A stretch of DNA of 64,000 nucleotides from Calothrix sp. FI2-JRJ7. GTDB lineage: Bacteria; Cyanobacteriota; Cyanobacteriia; Cyanobacteriales; Nostocaceae. Of the stretch, positions 26,267-35,625 are shown one piece after another. The notes beneath the pieces are model-generated. The model searched no databases. It was not told the DNA's origin and saw only the letters and a list, made by a program, of their open reading frames with translations. A program made the translations under genes and the position numbers. The stretch is taken from positions 22,165 through 86,164 of the forward strand of contig JAHHGX010000074.1 in the NCBI GenBank assembly GCA_019359675.1. The letters are read 5' to 3'. Every line of letters starts with the position of its first letter. Position 1 is the first letter of the stretch.

Positions 26267-27454
26267 TTACCAACCGTGCAAATCATTCAGCCAGTAGCTG
26301 AGAATAGGCGATTTTCCAATAAATTCTCTAATTGCTGAACGTAGGCGGGGGGGTAAAAGCTGAAAACGACGAAATGGAGGTTTAAAAGCTTCTGGTTGCT
26401 GACCTTTTTTACTTCTTTCAATTGGCTCAAGTTTGGCAATTTTATAAATTAGAGATTCATAACCTTGCCACATGATTGCTTCGTTGAACTTGGAACGTGC
26501 GCGTTCAACTACATTAGCACTAAAAGCTTGATAGTTTTCAATTGCGTATAATATTTGTTTGGCTAAGGTTTCTATATTCCCTAATGGTGCAAATAGTCCT
26601 GTTTGATTTGGCATCGCGATTTCTTTTGTACCACTGTCAACATCCCAAGCAACTGGAACACAACCCATACTCATTCCTTCAACTGTTGCCATGCCAAATG
26701 CTTCAAAACGACTCAGCATGAGTAAAACTTTTGCTTCGGCAGCAGTAGAGAAAATTAACTCACGTTGAACGTGACCATAAATATAAATATGCTTAAAGTT
26801 AGGTAGATTTTGAATTTTTGCTTTAAATTCCGGCGCCATATTACCAAACCAGTGCAACTTGCCCCTAAAGCCTTGTTTATTTAGTTGTTTCCATAAGCTC
26901 AGGACATCAAGACTTCCCTTAACCAAATTATCGCCACCCAGGAATATTAGTGAGTCTTGCCGTGGTACATTTTTTGCAGGTGGTTCAGGAAAAACAGTAC
27001 CGTTATAAATCACAAATAGCTTCGATGGCTGTTTTAACAGGTGTCGAAATTTACTAGCGACAGTCTCGGACACAGCAATTATCGCTTCTAGATTATCTTC
27101 CTCTTCCAGACCTGGGCGCCAAGCTGAAGGTGGAGCATCGTGGACAACATAAACACATTTGATGTTCGGAGGCAAGTAGGGAATTACAGGGTCAAATTCG
27201 CTACAGGCATTAAAAAATACTACATCCTGTGGATTGTCCTTTAGCCATTGCAGCAGGATTGCAGGTGTTTCTGGTGCCTTTGCATACAACCCTAAAAAGG
27301 ATACTTGGAAATTATCACCAGTTATCCAGGTGGGTTTAGCAAGTAAGAGCATTGTAGTCTCATGTCCAGCTTGAGCAGCTTGACGACAACAGGACAAAAC
27401 GACAGGGGATATTCCACCACTGTGATCGCTAGGAAGTAGCCAACAAAGTTTCAT
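26267..27454 (-). CDS. family 4 glycosyltransferase
   Basis: 395 residues from the ATG at 27452-27454; the in-frame TTG three codons upstream is rejected. It begins MKLCWLLPSDHSGGISPVVL. The C-terminal half has LIFLGGDNLVKGSLDVLSLW, KLHWFGNMAPEFKAKIQ, IYIYGHVQRELIFSTAAEA and FEAFGMATVEGMSMGCVP with an E-x7-E motif. It is a GT4-like enzyme related to mannosyl- and rhamnosyl-transferases of polysaccharide clusters. A basic tail containing PPRLRSAIREFIGK could contact the membrane. Confidence 0.8.
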   Translation of the reverse strand: MKLCWLLPSDHSGGISPVVLSCCRQAAQAGHETTMLLLAKPTWITGDNFQVSFLGLYAKAPETPAILLQWLKDNPQDVVFFNACSEFDPVIPYLPPNIKCVYVVHDAPPSAWRPGLEEEDNLEAIIAVSETVASKFRHLLKQPSKLFVIYNGTVFPEPPAKNVPRQDSLIFLGGDNLVKGSLDVLSLWKQLNKQGFRGKLHWFGNMAPEFKAKIQNLPNFKHIYIYGHVQRELIFSTAAEAKVLLMLSRFEAFGMATVEGMSMGCVPVAWDVDSGTKEIAMPNQTGLFAPLGNIETLAKQILYAIENYQAFSANVVERARSKFNEAIMWQGYESLIYKIAKLEPIERSKKGQQPEAFKPPFRRFQLLPPRLRSAIREFIGKSPILSYWLNDLHGW

Positions 27455-27497
27455 TTGTAGCAATCCAGATTTTATTAACTATTTATTCTAGATTTAA

Positions 27498-28604
27498 CTA
27501 GCTAATTATCGCTTTTGCTACGTCAACTTCATCTAAAAGGTATGAAGCAAGAATTTTGACGTGTTCTGCTCCTCTATGATTAGCGTACCACTGACGAGCA
27601 TTGTCTGCGATAGATTGCAGTTGCATTGGAGTCAAATTGTTTAATTGTTCGTCAGCAACTGCATAATGCTTGTTAATTTTCAGCCCAGTTGTTTCTATGA
27701 GATTGTATTGAGAACTAACGGGAATTAATCCATGAGAGCAGTAAGCAGCAAAAATGCCCGACTTACCTATATCCTCTGGACAGTGACTATAGTCGAAGAA
27801 TCCGGCCAATGAAGTTAACATTAATTGACTGACGACTTCGGCAGGCTGTTCTCCCATTTTAACGACACGGATCCCAGCTAATTGGGGTAATTCAAGTTGA
27901 CTTGACGAGCCGATATCACAAATTTCTTCAATTTCCAAAATTTCGCAACTGAGCAGGAGCTCTTGGAGATATTTGTTATAAACACGACAACGAGAGTATT
28001 CTGCTCCAAATACTATCATTCGACGTTCACGTTTTACTAGATCGGGAACATGCTTAGGTTCACCAATATTTGAGAAAACGGGGACACATACTATGGAACA
28101 CTTTAGCCATTTTGAAAGAATAGCTTGATACCTAACACTCGGTGTTATAACATTATTCGCAATTTTAGCGATGCCGCGCGCAGCAAAAAAACGGTGAGGA
28201 TAAAAAAACTTTATTTTATTCTTTAAACTAAAAGTCAGACTTAACTCATGAAAAATTACTACTAATTTCAAATGGTGTAGTTTGACAAATGATTGTAAAA
28301 CTTTCATTAACCAATATTGATTAGAGAAACCTCCTCCTTCAGGTTGAGAGTAATGTACAATTATTGTGTCAGTGTTTTTCGGAATTAAAGACAAAAAAAC
28401 TTTCAATTTTTTTTGAGATAATATGTTTATGGGAAATCCATTAATTGCCGATGGTATCTGAAAATTTTTATAAATCGGAAAGGGAATTAGAAAATGAGTG
28501 AAGACTCCATAATCTTTAAATAATTCCTCTGCCAATTTCAGTGAATATGTACTAATCCCACCAATATCTGTTGGTGGATGAGGTACAATTTGTATAATTT
28601 TCAT
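27498..28604 (-). CDS. diverged GT-B glycosyltransferase
   Basis: 368 residues. The N-terminus MKIIQIVPHPPTDIGGISTY has the Gly-rich loop of GT4 enzymes. The C-terminal half is diverged: RRMIVFGAEYSRCRVYNKY replaces the usual donor-domain opening, and FDYSHCPEDIGKSGIFAAYC replaces the E-x7-E segment, with no canonical pair of glutamates. It may be a distant transferase of another GT-B family or an enzyme using an unusual donor. Cluster position between a GT2 and a GT4 gene supports sugar transfer. Family confidence is moderate. Confidence 0.65.
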   Translation of the reverse strand: MKIIQIVPHPPTDIGGISTYSLKLAEELFKDYGVFTHFLIPFPIYKNFQIPSAINGFPINILSQKKLKVFLSLIPKNTDTIIVHYSQPEGGGFSNQYWLMKVLQSFVKLHHLKLVVIFHELSLTFSLKNKIKFFYPHRFFAARGIAKIANNVITPSVRYQAILSKWLKCSIVCVPVFSNIGEPKHVPDLVKRERRMIVFGAEYSRCRVYNKYLQELLLSCEILEIEEICDIGSSSQLELPQLAGIRVVKMGEQPAEVVSQLMLTSLAGFFDYSHCPEDIGKSGIFAAYCSHGLIPVSSQYNLIETTGLKINKHYAVADEQLNNLTPMQLQSIADNARQWYANHRGAEHVKILASYLLDEVDVAKAIIS

Positions 28605-28614
28605 AATAAGTTAA

Positions 28615-29646
28615 TTAATGAACTGTGATTTTTGTTTCAAGTTGCGTGCGTATCTTGTTTACTATAGTGAGGTAGAAGAATTTGGCACATATCCATAAAG
28701 TATAAAAAACCATTTTTAAAGAAAAGCTACAAAGGAAAGCTTGCCTAATTTGGTTTATAGCACCGTACATATCACCCTTGTTAACAAATTGACTTGCCAT
28801 ACCAAGTGCAAGTGAACCATATCCATTTAATGATTTTTGGGTCATATAAACACAATCACTTGGCAAATACTGCTGCATAGCACTAATTGCAGTTCTTATA
28901 TCCTGCACATTCTTACCAGTACGTACAAAACGTCCAGTTAAAGATGATGAGCTATGACGGTATAAAGCTAAAGGTTCAACTTCGTACCAAATGGGATAGG
29001 AGGCTGCAATACGAACCCACATTTCCCAATCTTCAGCCCAACAGAACATACGACGGTCGAATCCTCCTAGTCGCTCATATACATGACGCCGCACTACAAT
29101 TGAAGGAGTTTGAATACGTTGGTATTCAGTAATTCGCTCCAACCAATTGTTTAAGACACCACTTTCAGATTGTTCTAATGCAGAAATACTAGTCCAATGT
29201 CCTTGTTCATCCATAGTTATAGTGCGACAGAAAGCAGCTCCGACTTCGCAATTCTCCTCAAAAGCACGTTGCAACTTGCTATAAAACCCATCCCTTACAC
29301 AATCATCTCCATGTAGAAGATGTATTAACTTTCCGCGAGATCGCAGCAGACAAGTTTCAAAGTTTTTAATGTAACCAACATTCTCTAGTTGACGATAGAA
29401 ACCAACACGACCACATCCTAGTTCTTTAACTACTGCTTCGGGGTCATCTTTGGTAGAGCAATCGTCTACTACCTCAATCTGCATAATATCTCGACCTGGG
29501 TCTTGCTCAAGCACACTTGCTAGAGTTTCCCTTAGATAATTAGCACAATTATAGGTAGGAATCATTACAGACCAAAGTGGACGAGGTTGAGCATCTAAAA
29601 TTGGTGGAATAAATCCACGGTGAGAATTGATATCACTCATAACCAT
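28615..29646 (-). CDS. family 2 glycosyltransferase
   Basis: 343 residues: WSVMIPTYNCANYLRETLAS and IEVVDDCSTKDDPEAVVKEL mark the nucleotide-binding half, and KLIHLLHGDDCVRDGFYSKL carries a GDD in the metal-binding position. A segment FDRRMFCWAEDWEMWVRIA provides the ED of the catalytic base region. The C-terminus contains a hydrophobic stretch that may attach it to the membrane. Two in-frame ATG codons (29646, 29640) compete as start. It lies 10 bp upstream of the GT-B gene. Confidence 0.85.
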   Translation of the reverse strand: MVMSDINSHRGFIPPILDAQPRPLWSVMIPTYNCANYLRETLASVLEQDPGRDIMQIEVVDDCSTKDDPEAVVKELGCGRVGFYRQLENVGYIKNFETCLLRSRGKLIHLLHGDDCVRDGFYSKLQRAFEENCEVGAAFCRTITMDEQGHWTSISALEQSESGVLNNWLERITEYQRIQTPSIVVRRHVYERLGGFDRRMFCWAEDWEMWVRIAASYPIWYEVEPLALYRHSSSSLTGRFVRTGKNVQDIRTAISAMQQYLPSDCVYMTQKSLNGYGSLALGMASQFVNKGDMYGAINQIRQAFLCSFSLKMVFYTLWICAKFFYLTIVNKIRTQLETKITVH

Positions 29647-29755
29647 TTATTAACTATTAGATATTACTAACAATTTTGATTTTAAATTTTTAAAAGGCTG
29701 ATTTTGTAAGGTATGAATGTCTTTCTATCAAGTCGTGTTTATTAACATGCCTTTT

Positions 29756-30664
29756 TCAGCTATATTTCTTGGAACCATTCCGAAAACGAAAGGGTCTTCT
29801 GATATTCCATATGAGTAAAGCTAAATATTTATTTGTGTATTCTATGGCCTCTTTATTATTACTAATTTTCCTCCTATAAATTTTCTTCCAATAAATTATA
29901 GCCAATTGCTTATAACACTCAGATAGAAGTAATTTGATTTTACTCTGATATTTAGAGTCTAGATATTCGTCTAGACAATAACACCAGTTTACCATTTCTA
30001 ACAGACCTTCAACTTGACTTTTTTGTGACCAATTTCCTTGGGAATGAAGTCGATATACACTCATAATCTCATCTATATATCCAATATTCCCATGCTGAGA
30101 CGCAAAAAGTTGTATTATCCTATCAACAAAATCTACTTTATAAATCCAGTCAGGAAATTCGTGTATAAAGCCTTGTCGATAAATTATTGAAGCAGTTGGC
30201 ATCAAATTATTAAATAAAAGTAAATCTTCTAAATTGAAGACCTTTTGAGGTAAAGCTTTATGATATTCTAATGTGCTGCCATCATGACAAAGATATAAGG
30301 CATTATGAAAACAGATTGTATAGTCAGGGTGTGTATCTAAAAAATCTACTTGTTTCTGTAGTTTGTAGGGAGAAGTCCAATAATCATCTCCTTCAATAAG
30401 TGCTATGTAATTGCCTCGACACGCTTTCAAAGTTTGAATAAGATTATCATGCATTCCTAAATTTTTATCAGGAAGTAGTAAGCGAATTTTATCTGGATAT
30501 TCTTTTTGATAACGAATGAGAATATCGCGCGTATTATCTGTGGAACAGTCTTCACCGATGACAATTTCATAATCAAAATTAACTTGTTGCATCAGGACAC
30601 TTTCTAGTGCCTGGACAATAAATTGCTCGTGATTGTACGTAATCATTGCCACGCTTACTTTCAT
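29756..30664 (-). CDS. family 2 glycosyltransferase
   Basis: 302 residues with VSVAMITYNHEQFIVQALES, YEIVIGEDCSTDNTRDILIR and GNYIALIEGDDYWTSPYKLQ, the last carrying a GDD metal-binding motif followed by YW. This subgroup of GT2 enzymes is common in O-antigen and capsule clusters. The IIYRQGFIHEFPDW and YRLHSQGNWSQ segments are part of the family's acceptor region. The gene is 37 bp downstream of rmlA. The precise sugar is unknown. Confidence 0.85.
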   Translation of the reverse strand: MKVSVAMITYNHEQFIVQALESVLMQQVNFDYEIVIGEDCSTDNTRDILIRYQKEYPDKIRLLLPDKNLGMHDNLIQTLKACRGNYIALIEGDDYWTSPYKLQKQVDFLDTHPDYTICFHNALYLCHDGSTLEYHKALPQKVFNLEDLLLFNNLMPTASIIYRQGFIHEFPDWIYKVDFVDRIIQLFASQHGNIGYIDEIMSVYRLHSQGNWSQKSQVEGLLEMVNWCYCLDEYLDSKYQSKIKLLLSECYKQLAIIYWKKIYRRKISNNKEAIEYTNKYLALLIWNIRRPFRFRNGSKKYS

Positions 30665-30701
30665 AGGAATACTTTCTAATAATCTTAATTAATTTTAATA
30701 C

Positions 30702-31661
30702 TTACAGTGTTAACTTCTCTGCTTTTAAAAATTCCTGTTTAAATCTATTAGCTGATGTAGCTAAATTATTATGATGAACCTGAACATTATAGTTATCGCC
30801 ATTAATAATGTCCATCAGATATAACCCATAGCTGCTTTTAGCCAATGGTTTGGCGAGTTGATAAAGTTGGTTTGCATCAATATATCCTAAGCGGTAAGCT
30901 ATTTCTTCAATACAAGCTATTTTCAATCCCTGTCGTTGTTCCAGAGTTTGAACAAAGCTAGCAGCTTGGTGAAGGGATTCATAGGTACCAGTGTCAAACC
31001 AAGCGTAACCTCGACTTAAAAGTTCGATTCTTAGTTGACCCCGATTGAGATAAACTCGGTTCAAGTCGGTGATTTCTAGTTCATTGCGGGCTGAGGGTTT
31101 GAGCTGATCTGCAATTTCTGAAACCTGAGAATTGTAGAAATAGATACCTGGTACAACATAGTTAGACTTGGGAATGCTGGGCTTTTCCTCTATATTTACT
31201 ACCTGACCTGCGTCATTCAATTCAACCACACCATAGTGTTGAGGTTCAGCTACTCTATAACCGAAAATCAATGCACCCTCTCGCAATTGGGCTGCACGAG
31301 TAAGCACGTCAGTTAAGCCATACCCATATAAAAGATTATCACCTAAGATTAAGCACACGGAGTCATTGGCGATAAAATCTTTGCCCAATATAAAAGCCTG
31401 TGCCAAGCCATCTGGTCGTGGTTGTTCAAGATAGCTAAACTTGAGACCCCATTGACTACCATCCTGTAAAAGTTGCTGGAATAGTGGCAATTGGCTAGGT
31501 GTAGAAATAACCAAAATTTCCCGAATCCCAGCCAACATTAGAATTGACAAGGGATAGTAAATCATTGGTTTATCATAAACAGGCATTAGCTGTTTACTCA
31601 CCACTTGGGAGATTGGGTATAACCTTGTTCCAGAGCCACCAGCTAGAATAATGCCTTTCAT
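30702..31661 (-). CDS. rmlA: glucose-1-phosphate thymidylyltransferase
   Basis: 319 residues beginning [20 protein letters not shown], then [30 protein letters not shown] and VEEKPS-like ([20 protein letters not shown]) segments. This is the RmlA/RfbA nucleotidyltransferase that makes dTDP-glucose from dTTP and glucose-1-phosphate, the entry step to dTDP-deoxysugars. It is about 25 residues longer than usual at the C-terminus. RmlB, C and D are not in the window, so they must be elsewhere if dTDP-rhamnose is made. Next to a DegT-type aminotransferase, it suggests an amino-deoxysugar. Confidence 0.92.
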   Translation of the reverse strand: MKGIILAGGSGTRLYPISQVVSKQLMPVYDKPMIYYPLSILMLAGIREILVISTPSQLPLFQQLLQDGSQWGLKFSYLEQPRPDGLAQAFILGKDFIANDSVCLILGDNLLYGYGLTDVLTRAAQLREGALIFGYRVAEPQHYGVVELNDAGQVVNIEEKPSIPKSNYVVPGIYFYNSQVSEIADQLKPSARNELEITDLNRVYLNRGQLRIELLSRGYAWFDTGTYESLHQAASFVQTLEQRQGLKIACIEEIAYRLGYIDANQLYQLAKPLAKSSYGLYLMDIINGDNYNVQVHHNNLATSANRFKQEFLKAEKLTL

Positions 31662-31803
31662 GATTAAGACCTCAAATAGTTTACCCTGTTTGTTAACGTA
31701 ATTGTGGTGTTTTTATTAGCCCCTTTAAATTTAATTTTGAGATAAAAATAAAAGCTTTCAAAGTTTGAATCAAATGTTAACTCAAAACCTAGTTTTCTAA
31801 TCA

Positions 31804-33033
31804 TCAATGTGCCAGTACCGAATTCTCAGCTGGGTACAGTAGTCTCTGCTTCACTTCATGACTATGTTGAACTACAAACCGAATAATCTGGCAGATTTTA
31901 TTAATTTCCTCTGCATCAAGAGCAGTACCTGTGGGCAGAACTAACACCCGTTTGCCTAAACTTTCAGTTTCCGGAAGCAGTAGTCCTGCATGAGGAAAGT
32001 AGGAACGATAGGGTTCCATGCGATGGCATCCAGGATAAAAGTAGCGTCGAGCTAAGACATTTTCAGCCCAGAGGATTTTTACCAGTTGGTCTCGACTGAA
32101 TTGGGTAATTTCTTCATCAATTTCTAGCACAATGTACTGATAGTTGCACTTTTCAGTCTCATCATAGGTTAATAATTTAACACCTGGTATGTCCCTTACT
32201 TCGCGCTGATATTGCTTGTAATTACGATAGTTAACAGCTACAAATTCGTCTAAACTTTCTAAACCCGTTAGCCCCATTGCAGCACAAACTTCGCTCATTT
32301 TTCCATTGGTGCCGATATAACTAACATTCTCGAATCCAGAAAAGCCAAAGTTTTTCATCAGACGAATTTTGGCAGCTAGTTCATCATTATTAGTGGCAAC
32401 AGCCCCTCCTTCAAAGGTGTTGAAAAATTTAGTTCCATGAAAGCTGAATACTTCAGCATCGCCAAAGTTACCAATCATTTGTCCTTTATAGGAACAGCCA
32501 AAGGCATGGGCGGCGTCAAACATCAGCTTGAGGTTATGCTTCTGGGCAATTTCTGTGAGAGCTTCCACATTACAAGTTTGTCCCCACAGATGAACTCCAA
32601 TAATTCCGGTCGTGCGCGGCGTAATCATTGACTCTACCCGCCAGGGGTTAATGGTGTAAGTGTGAGGGTCTATATCACAGAATACGGGGGTAATCTCTTG
32701 CCATTGTAATGCGTGAGCAGTAGCGATAAAGGTAAACGAAGGAAGAATGACCTCTCCTGTGAGTCCTGCTGCTCTAATGGCAATTTCTAAAGCAACAGTA
32801 CCATTACACATCGGTATGCAGTGCTTGACCCCTATTATGCCAGCCATGCGTTGCTCAAACTCCTGAACGTAAGGCCCGTTATTGGTCAACCATTTTCTAT
32901 CTAGCAGGTTGTTAATTCGCTCAAATAGGCGATCACGGTTACCAATGTTAGGGCGCCCCACATGTAGCTTTTCATTAAAGGCAGGGGTTCCATTGAATAT
33001 TGCCAAGTCTTCCAATCGAGTTTTGTTAATCAT
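31804..33033 (-). CDS. DegT/DnrJ/EryC1/StrS family PLP aminotransferase
   Basis: 409 residues of the sugar-aminotransferase family: LTNNGPYVQEFEQRMAGIIG, CNGTVALEIAIRAAGLTGE, VILPSFTFIATAHALQW, FDAAHAFGCSYKGQMIG and SFHGTKFFNTFEGGAVAT, where the Lys forms the internal aldimine with PLP. These enzymes aminate a nucleotide-linked keto-sugar, often dTDP-4-keto-6-deoxyglucose. RmlA follows 142 bp downstream, consistent with a dTDP-amino-sugar branch. VioA/QdtB-like specificity is possible but cannot be fixed by eye. Confidence 0.88.
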   Translation of the reverse strand: MINKTRLEDLAIFNGTPAFNEKLHVGRPNIGNRDRLFERINNLLDRKWLTNNGPYVQEFEQRMAGIIGVKHCIPMCNGTVALEIAIRAAGLTGEVILPSFTFIATAHALQWQEITPVFCDIDPHTYTINPWRVESMITPRTTGIIGVHLWGQTCNVEALTEIAQKHNLKLMFDAAHAFGCSYKGQMIGNFGDAEVFSFHGTKFFNTFEGGAVATNNDELAAKIRLMKNFGFSGFENVSYIGTNGKMSEVCAAMGLTGLESLDEFVAVNYRNYKQYQREVRDIPGVKLLTYDETEKCNYQYIVLEIDEEITQFSRDQLVKILWAENVLARRYFYPGCHRMEPYRSYFPHAGLLLPETESLGKRVLVLPTGTALDAEEINKICQIIRFVVQHSHEVKQRLLYPAENSVLAH

Positions 33034-33108
33034 TTGCTATTATCCTTCGGCTTATCTTAGGTTTATTAAGTGAAATCATCTTCGGGTGGGCACTGCCCAC
33101 CTTACCTG

Positions 33109-34062
33109 CTAAAATTTCCAGTGTGCTGGTACATCGGGTACAGCTTGTTTGATTTTTTCAACGACTTCGGGAGCGAGGGCGCCTAATTCCACAGCTTGGA
33201 AATTAGCTTTTACTTGTTCAGCATTTCTCATTCCTGGTATAACGACTCCAACCCCTGAATGATGTAAGACATACCGCAACGCTGAAACTGTAATTCCTCC
33301 AGGCAATTCATCTAAAAAAGCTAACTTTCTTGCACTTTCGAGCAACCAGCTTTTATCTTTTTCGGGCAAATAATGGCGCCAATCATTTTCGGCAAAATCT
33401 GGGGTTTTGTACAAATATTTTTGATTTAAAAAGCCCGAAGCTAAAGGCACTCTAGCAATGAATTCGGAATTCAACGCTATATGGTTGTTAAATAAATATT
33501 CTTCAGCACGCCTATCTAATGCATTAAAAATTGCCTCAATCACGCTTCCAAACTTATCGTTTGCTACTTTTAATGCACCTTTAAGCGTTTTTGAGCTAAC
33601 ACCATATTTCTTAATATATCCTTTCTGAGTAAGTCGGTCTATAATAGTAACGTCGTAATTTTTCCAGTCAAAATCATCTGGCGGACTATGAAATAATAAA
33701 ACATCAATGCAATCAATCTTTAAACGTTCAAGGCTATTAATTACAGCTTTTTCGAGCCATTCGGGAGAAAAATCCTGAAAATAATTACCATCATTATCGT
33801 TCCGATTGCCAAACTTGGTGCAAATAATATAGTTTGCATTTGGATAGCTTTGAAAAGCTTTGCCTAAAATTTCTTCAGACCTCCCCTCTCCGTAGGAATC
33901 AGCCGTATCAAAGAATTGGATACCGTGATCAAGAGCAAGGTGAACCGCCTGAATAGCTTCTTTGTCGTCAATATATCCCCATCCTTTATGCTTACCGCCA
34001 ATAATATTTTCGCCCCCAAATTGCCAAGTCCCAAAGCCTAACTTATGAATTTCTCTTTTCAT
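33109..34062 (-). CDS. aldo/keto reductase
   Basis: 317 residues with the AKR catalytic tetrad visible: FFDTADSYGEGRSEEILG (Asp and Tyr), IICTKFGN (Lys) and VLLFHSPPD (His), plus the NADPH-binding end segment VVIPGMRNAEQVKAN. AKRs reduce aldehydes and ketones with NADPH. Gene order (oxygenase, then AKR, then aminotransferase) suggests a role in tailoring a nucleotide sugar. It overlaps the upstream dioxygenase by four bases (34059-34062). Confidence 0.88.
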   Translation of the reverse strand: MKREIHKLGFGTWQFGGENIIGGKHKGWGYIDDKEAIQAVHLALDHGIQFFDTADSYGEGRSEEILGKAFQSYPNANYIICTKFGNRNDNDGNYFQDFSPEWLEKAVINSLERLKIDCIDVLLFHSPPDDFDWKNYDVTIIDRLTQKGYIKKYGVSSKTLKGALKVANDKFGSVIEAIFNALDRRAEEYLFNNHIALNSEFIARVPLASGFLNQKYLYKTPDFAENDWRHYLPEKDKSWLLESARKLAFLDELPGGITVSALRYVLHHSGVGVVIPGMRNAEQVKANFQAVELGALAPEVVEKIKQAVPDVPAHWKF

Positions 34063-34856
34063 GCTTGGCAGTAAAGTTCTAAATTTTTATGTTTTCTAGA
34101 GTGCAAAATTACAGAACCTTTAAGGAGAACGCGGTCGCCTTTGTTCGAAGTAAAAAATGCATTTCTACCATGCAAAAGTCTTTCATCATGAAAAAATACA
34201 GCCTCTCCTTTTCTTAATATAATATCCGTGCAAATTCCGCTATTATGAACGCGATCTTCAAGAAAGTACTGAAATCTTTCAACTAAATTTTTGGCTTCTG
34301 GAGTGTTATCTTTATCTAAAGGGTAATAATTATAATTCAAGCGAAGCCCTAATTCGTCTTCTGTAATAATGGGCTTAGTTTTGCTGGTGCCTTGTTTTGA
34401 AAAACATACAGGAATAGTTTTGAGGTCTTCTAGTAACTGATGCTCACTGTCTAACTCCAAAACTTTAATGAGCAATTCACTATCTAAGAAAAAAGTAGCA
34501 CCTCCTACTTGCGCCTGAGATAAGCAATAAAAATAATTCACAGCATCGTGATGGTTAAGATAAGAATTATCCGTATGAAGAGGCTGCCTGGTTTTACTTG
34601 AGCGGTACTTATTCGGACGTGCAGGGTCGTAGCTAATATCTATCCAACGTTGACCCGTTCGTTTGCCTGTATCTTTATCTTCATCCATGCTAATCACTAA
34701 GCCTAAAAAATCACTAAGTTCAGTGAAATAATCGTGAATACTTATTTGAAAATCAAAGCCGACAAAATGAACAAGTTTATAATTTTCCAGCGCTGAACGA
34801 ATAGCTTTTTTAGTTTCTTCAGGAGAGGTGTATTCAATTTTTTTATAAAATTTCAT
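34059..34856 (-). CDS. TauD/TfdA-like Fe(II)/2-oxoglutarate dioxygenase
   Basis: 265 residues. RQPLHTDNSYLNHHD carries the first His and Asp ligands, and AVFFHDERLLHGRNAFF the second His; a following Arg in GDRVLLKG may bind 2-oxoglutarate. The layout is the TauD/TfdA family. Enzymes of this type hydroxylate or epimerise carbon centres. Inside a sugar cluster a tailoring role is likely, but the substrate is unknown. Its end overlaps the AKR start by four bases. Confidence 0.8.
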   Translation of the reverse strand: MKFYKKIEYTSPEETKKAIRSALENYKLVHFVGFDFQISIHDYFTELSDFLGLVISMDEDKDTGKRTGQRWIDISYDPARPNKYRSSKTRQPLHTDNSYLNHHDAVNYFYCLSQAQVGGATFFLDSELLIKVLELDSEHQLLEDLKTIPVCFSKQGTSKTKPIITEDELGLRLNYNYYPLDKDNTPEAKNLVERFQYFLEDRVHNSGICTDIILRKGEAVFFHDERLLHGRNAFFTSNKGDRVLLKGSVILHSRKHKNLELYCQA

Positions 34857-34896
34857 ATGAGCCTTTTTGAATAAATTTATATTTACTTATACGTTT

Positions 34897-35544
34897 TTAT
34901 ACGTCAATTTTCCTTATTACTCTAGCCGGGATGCCATAGGCTAAGACACTATCAGGAATATCATCGACCACAACCGCACCCGCCCCGATAAGAGCGCCTG
35001 CACCTATCCGCACGCGATCTATCACCGTCGCTCCAATTCCCACCTTGGCTGCACGCCCCACTGTTACTCTTCCAGCCAGGTTAACACCTGGACAAATATG
35101 GGCTCCGTCTTCTATTACACACTCATGATCTACGCTCGCACAGGTGTTGATAATGACATTCCGTCCAATCCTCGCTCCAGAATTAACAACCGCTCCGGCT
35201 GCAATTACGGTTCCCGGTTCTATAGACACGTCAGCAGCAATTGTTGCCGTCGGGTGGATAGCAGTCGCTAAGGAAAAACCTTTTCCAACAACCAACTCAG
35301 ACAACTTTAATCGCGCTTGACAATCTCCAAATCCAAAAATTGTGTGTTCAATGCCTTTATCCTTACAAAAATCTAATTGTTCCTGTCCTCCAAAAATTGG
35401 CACTCCGCAGAAATTTTCACCCTGACGTTGTGGATTCACATTGTCAAGCAAGCCAACAATCTCATAGATTCCTTGTAAGCGGATTATATCTATCACCACT
35501 AAGGCGTGTCCTGAAGCTCCCCATATTAGTAATTTGGATATCAT
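34897..35544 (-). CDS. NeuD/PglD-like sugar acyltransferase
   Basis: 215 residues. An N-terminal Rossmann-like part (SKLLIWGASGHALVVIDIIR) is followed by left-handed beta-helix hexapeptide repeats (IGRNVIINTCASVDHECVIE, AGRVTVGRAAKVGIGATVID, IGAGALIGAGAVVVDDIPD). The DHE within VDHEC holds the catalytic His. NeuD and PglD proteins N- or O-acetylate nucleotide-linked amino sugars or sialic acids. With the nearby DegT aminotransferase, the most coherent reading is N-acylation of the 4-amino group on a dTDP-sugar. Confidence 0.82.
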   Translation of the reverse strand: MISKLLIWGASGHALVVIDIIRLQGIYEIVGLLDNVNPQRQGENFCGVPIFGGQEQLDFCKDKGIEHTIFGFGDCQARLKLSELVVGKGFSLATAIHPTATIAADVSIEPGTVIAAGAVVNSGARIGRNVIINTCASVDHECVIEDGAHICPGVNLAGRVTVGRAAKVGIGATVIDRVRIGAGALIGAGAVVVDDIPDSVLAYGIPARVIRKIDV

Positions 35545-35625
35545 AAAAATTTAACAAAAATATTCGCGCTCATTATCTAGGTCTTAATTTATTCTCAATA
35601 TTTTTTAGCCTGTAATACCAAGTTG